In this document: positions 62,053 through 64,000 of the stretch, in pieces
Layout: the number at the start of each line of letters is the position of its first letter
Position numbering within the stretch: the first letter of the stretch is position 1
Source of the DNA: G965200765 sp965200765
GTDB taxonomy: Bacteria; Pseudomonadota; Gammaproteobacteria; Arenicellales; JAJDZL01
Reading direction: 5' to 3'
Length of the DNA: 64,000 nt
Assembly: GCA_965200765.1 (NCBI GenBank)
Contig: OZ241380.1
Location: forward strand, 1,674,001 to 1,738,000
The notes under the pieces: generated by a model
What the model saw: the letters and a program-made list of their open reading frames with translations, nothing else
Told to the model about the DNA's origin: nothing
The model's database searches: none
Position numbers and translations under genes: made by a program

Positions 62053-62768
62053 CAGAGAATTTCTACTGCCTGCTCCAGAGAATCGACACAGTAATCGGGC
62101 CTGAATTGCTCGTTCCAGACTTCGTTGTTTCTGCGAATCCACATTGCTTGCAATCCTGCGTTTTGGGCACCGAACACGTCGTAGTTCGGATGGTCGCCGA
62201 CATGAAGCGTATGCTCGGGTTTTGTTCCAGTCAACTCACAAGCCATCAAAAATCCTTTCGAATCAGGTTTTGTTGCGCCAACCTTCGCGGCACTCAAATT
62301 GTCTAAAAAATATTTGTTTATACCGATTACTTCCAAGTCCGCGTTTCCGTCTGTCAACGCAACTATCGGGAATTTCGCTGACAACTGTTCCAATGCGTTC
62401 GGTACATCCGGGTACAATTCAACTTGATTCCGATGCCAGACAAAAAATTCTGCCAATTCTTGTGACTTGCCATTATCTGTGTATCCTGCTCGGTCAAGCA
62501 CTTGCGCATAGGCAACTCTCCGGATTTCAGTTAAATCATGCTGAATATCCGTACGAGTAAAATAAATTTCATCGCGCAGATTCCGCAAATCTTCCAGTGT
62601 GCATAGTTCAGCTACGCGCGGAAAATTGTTTTGAATCCAGCGATAAGTTTCAACTTCTGCTTTTTCAACAACCGGAAAAATGTCCCAGAGAGTATTGTCC
62701 AGATCAAGAGTAATCGCTTGAACACGGTGTGGTTTATTTTTCGTTGGGGACATACTGCCGACGGACAA
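62049..62768 (-). CDS. HAD-superfamily hydrolase, YigB-like
   Basis: 239-residue phosphatase of the haloacid dehalogenase superfamily. Motif I is LDLDNTLWD with nucleophile D22 and acid D24; motif II is ALTDGN, motif III lies in GATKPDSKGF, and motif IV is HVGDHPNYDVFGAQNAG. This matches YigB-type FMN or sugar phosphatases. The start could also be at the second methionine (62753). It ends against the DppC-like gene and begins 4 bases before the stop of the methylase fragment on the same strand, which may indicate cotranscription. Confidence 0.92.
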   Translation of the reverse strand: MSVGSMSPTKNKPHRVQAITLDLDNTLWDIFPVVEKAEVETYRWIQNNFPRVAELCTLEDLRNLRDEIYFTRTDIQHDLTEIRRVAYAQVLDRAGYTDNGKSQELAEFFVWHRNQVELYPDVPNALEQLSAKFPIVALTDGNADLEVIGINKYFLDNLSAAKVGATKPDSKGFLMACELTGTKPEHTLHVGDHPNYDVFGAQNAGLQAMWIRRNNEVWNEQFRPDYCVDSLEQAVEILC

Positions 62769-62771
62769 GTG

Positions 62772-64000
62772 TTATTCATACCTTCGGTTGGTACACATGG
62801 GTTCTTTCGCCAATTCTTCCCTTGCTACAGATATCAACTCCTGATCGATTCCCAAAATTTCAGAAACTTCTCCATCCAGTCCTTTTCGTTCCGGATTGTT
62901 GGCTTCTGACCACTTTCCTAACACTGCATCTGCATACTTGTCAAAAACCAGGGAAAGGTCATTCAATTTCTGGTTGTCAAGGCAGGGAATTGAAGTTTTA
63001 CTGACGCCTTTAAGGGGAAAATCGGGATAAAACAGAATCTTTGGCGTTCTAATGCCTAACATCGAAATGATTCCAGGTGTTGAATTCAAATATGCACATA
63101 TAGCTTTTTCCATTTTTTCTTTCTGGCGGAAAAAATCAACTGTCATCCAGTAGGACCCTAGTGTTGGCCTATCCAATCGAATTGCAATTACTCTCGCCCG
63201 GTAGGTTTGAACGCTGACTGGTAGCAAAAATCTGCTTCTTTTTTCCCAAACTGACTGTGCATCGTTTTCATTTCCTTTTGAAGTAATTGATACATCGGTA
63301 GTTGCGCGCATTTTGTTTGTAATATCTGTTTTGAAATGCCAAAGTGCCTTTCTTCCATACTTGTCTGGTTTTTCCGTAACTTTGAAAGCGGACCGTGCCG
63401 ACCGATAGGAAGATTCGACTTTAGCCATCATATTCAATGGCTTCGCATCAAATATCTTGCCTTCCCTGATATTCAGGAACAACTCAGTCAGAAACGGAGA
63501 ATAAAACTGCACACCGCTCCAGTCCCCTTCTTTCATTTTTTCATGAGGCCACATCTGAACAACGCCAGGAATGCTGTCAGTATCCTCCTTCCTGATGCTC
63601 TCCGACAACTGCAAGGCATCCTGAACTGTTTCCGGGTTTCTTGCCAATTTGACAATTCTTGTCGGTTGTCCAATACCACCCCGTCGCATCACAACCAGCA
63701 TTTCGGATATACCAGTGTTTTCTGAAAACCAAATCCGTTTGGGGTCATGCGCGGTCACCACAGTTTCAATATGAAACTCCTTCGCCAGAAACTCCCGAAT
63801 ACCGTGCGCCGATGGCGCTGTCGCCGCTGACAATGGATTGACCAACGCCATTGCTCCATCATTCTTTTTACACAAATGTTCAGCAAGAACCAGAAACGCA
63901 GGACCGCTACTGGTAAACGATACTTTCACTGGTGCTTTAGCAAAAATCTTCTTTTCCCTCTCCTTCACCAGCCTTTCGACTTTTTGCCCTAGCTGGTCGT
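62772..64000 (-). CDS. N6 DNA methylase, C-terminal part (partial, runs off right edge)
   Basis: The frame is open from 64000 to the stop at 62772, about 410 residues, without a start of its own; the GTG at 63968 is internal. The first part (SGPAFLVLAEHL, NDGAMALVNPLS, EFHIETVVTAHDPKRIWFSENTGISEMLVVMRR) resembles the region just after the NPPY catalytic motif in type I/Eco57I-type adenine methylases, so the catalytic core lies beyond the right edge. The rest has a target-recognition-like pattern (SRFLLPVSV, CAYLNSTPGIISM). It is the third modification-type gene in the window. Confidence 0.72.
   Translation of the reverse strand, partial: DQLGQKVERLVKEREKKIFAKAPVKVSFTSSGPAFLVLAEHLCKKNDGAMALVNPLSAATAPSAHGIREFLAKEFHIETVVTAHDPKRIWFSENTGISEMLVVMRRGGIGQPTRIVKLARNPETVQDALQLSESIRKEDTDSIPGVVQMWPHEKMKEGDWSGVQFYSPFLTELFLNIREGKIFDAKPLNMMAKVESSYRSARSAFKVTEKPDKYGRKALWHFKTDITNKMRATTDVSITSKGNENDAQSVWEKRSRFLLPVSVQTYRARVIAIRLDRPTLGSYWMTVDFFRQKEKMEKAICAYLNSTPGIISMLGIRTPKILFYPDFPLKGVSKTSIPCLDNQKLNDLSLVFDKYADAVLGKWSEANNPERKGLDGEVSEILGIDQELISVAREELAKEPMCTNRRYE

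Noticed and set aside
1..64000. CRISPR arrays, prophage structural genes, rRNA
   Set aside because: Looked for regularly spaced 25-40 base repeats, phage-type genes and rRNA cores; none seen by reading. The 35-bp palindromes at 4001-4090 are too few and too divergent for a CRISPR.

Overview
The window looks like chromosomal DNA from a free-living or host-associated marine-type proteobacterium, most likely a gammaproteobacterium. The basis is the gene families: Pst phosphate uptake, sarcosine oxidase, RND efflux, a tRNA-Thr with encoded CCA, SCO/DM13 proteins and sulfur-oxidiser-type lipoate genes. No rRNA or taxonomic marker is present, so the assignment is inference. Base composition is moderate, and the two restriction islands look AT-richer by eye.

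Layout. 1-3.8 kb: pstS-pstC-pstA on the minus strand, running off the left edge, with a sigma70-like promoter and a three-fold 35-bp palindrome array upstream. 4.3-5.1 kb: a broken IS5-family element. 5.2-12.2 kb: a type III-like restriction-modification island with an AbiJ/HEPN-type abortive-infection protein between mod and res; res is split by a frameshift before its nuclease domain. 12.3-15.5 kb: an RND pump without an adjacent adaptor gene. 15.5-19.9 kb: soxD-soxA-soxG, an incomplete heterotetrameric sarcosine oxidase lacking soxB, followed by an MIOX/PhnZ-like HD protein. 20.3-25.5 kb: an AraC regulator and a polyamine/opine/betaine-type ABC transporter (potDABC order).

25.9-32 kb: a lipoate-assembly cluster with an H-protein/LbpA-like carrier, two lipoate-protein-ligase-like proteins and two radical SAM proteins resembling LipS1/LipS2, next to a YeeE/YedE sulfur transporter. 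This is the kind of set that loads the lipoate-binding protein of the sHdr sulfur-oxidation pathway, although no hdr gene lies in the window. 32-34.2 kb: malic enzyme and a small hypothetical.

34.4-44.2 kb: a second defence island: an XRE-ImmA/IrrE protein, an OLD-like AAA ATPase with a truncated partner, two decayed IS5 fragments related to the 4.3 kb copy, and a second mod/res pair. 44.2-51.8 kb: one long minus-strand operon coding for a cytoplasmic-looking molybdopterin oxidoreductase, its 4Fe-4S subunit, a URO-D-type methyltransferase, a corrinoid protein, a NarI/HdrE-like membrane subunit, a P-loop/cold-shock fusion protein, a small hypothetical and a double CDGSH protein. I do not recognise this combination as a described pathway; together with the lipoate cluster it is the best candidate for an undescribed system.

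52-64 kb: a mixed region with two 2OG-Fe(II) oxygenases, a DUF35-type OB-fold protein, a COG4091 oxidoreductase, a 28-residue membrane microprotein with a strong ribosome-binding site, a LysR regulator, DM13 and SCO proteins, tRNA-Thr(CGT), a pRiA4b-ORF3-like protein, two oligopeptide-type permeases without partners, a HAD hydrolase and, at the right edge, the C-terminal part of an N6 DNA methylase.
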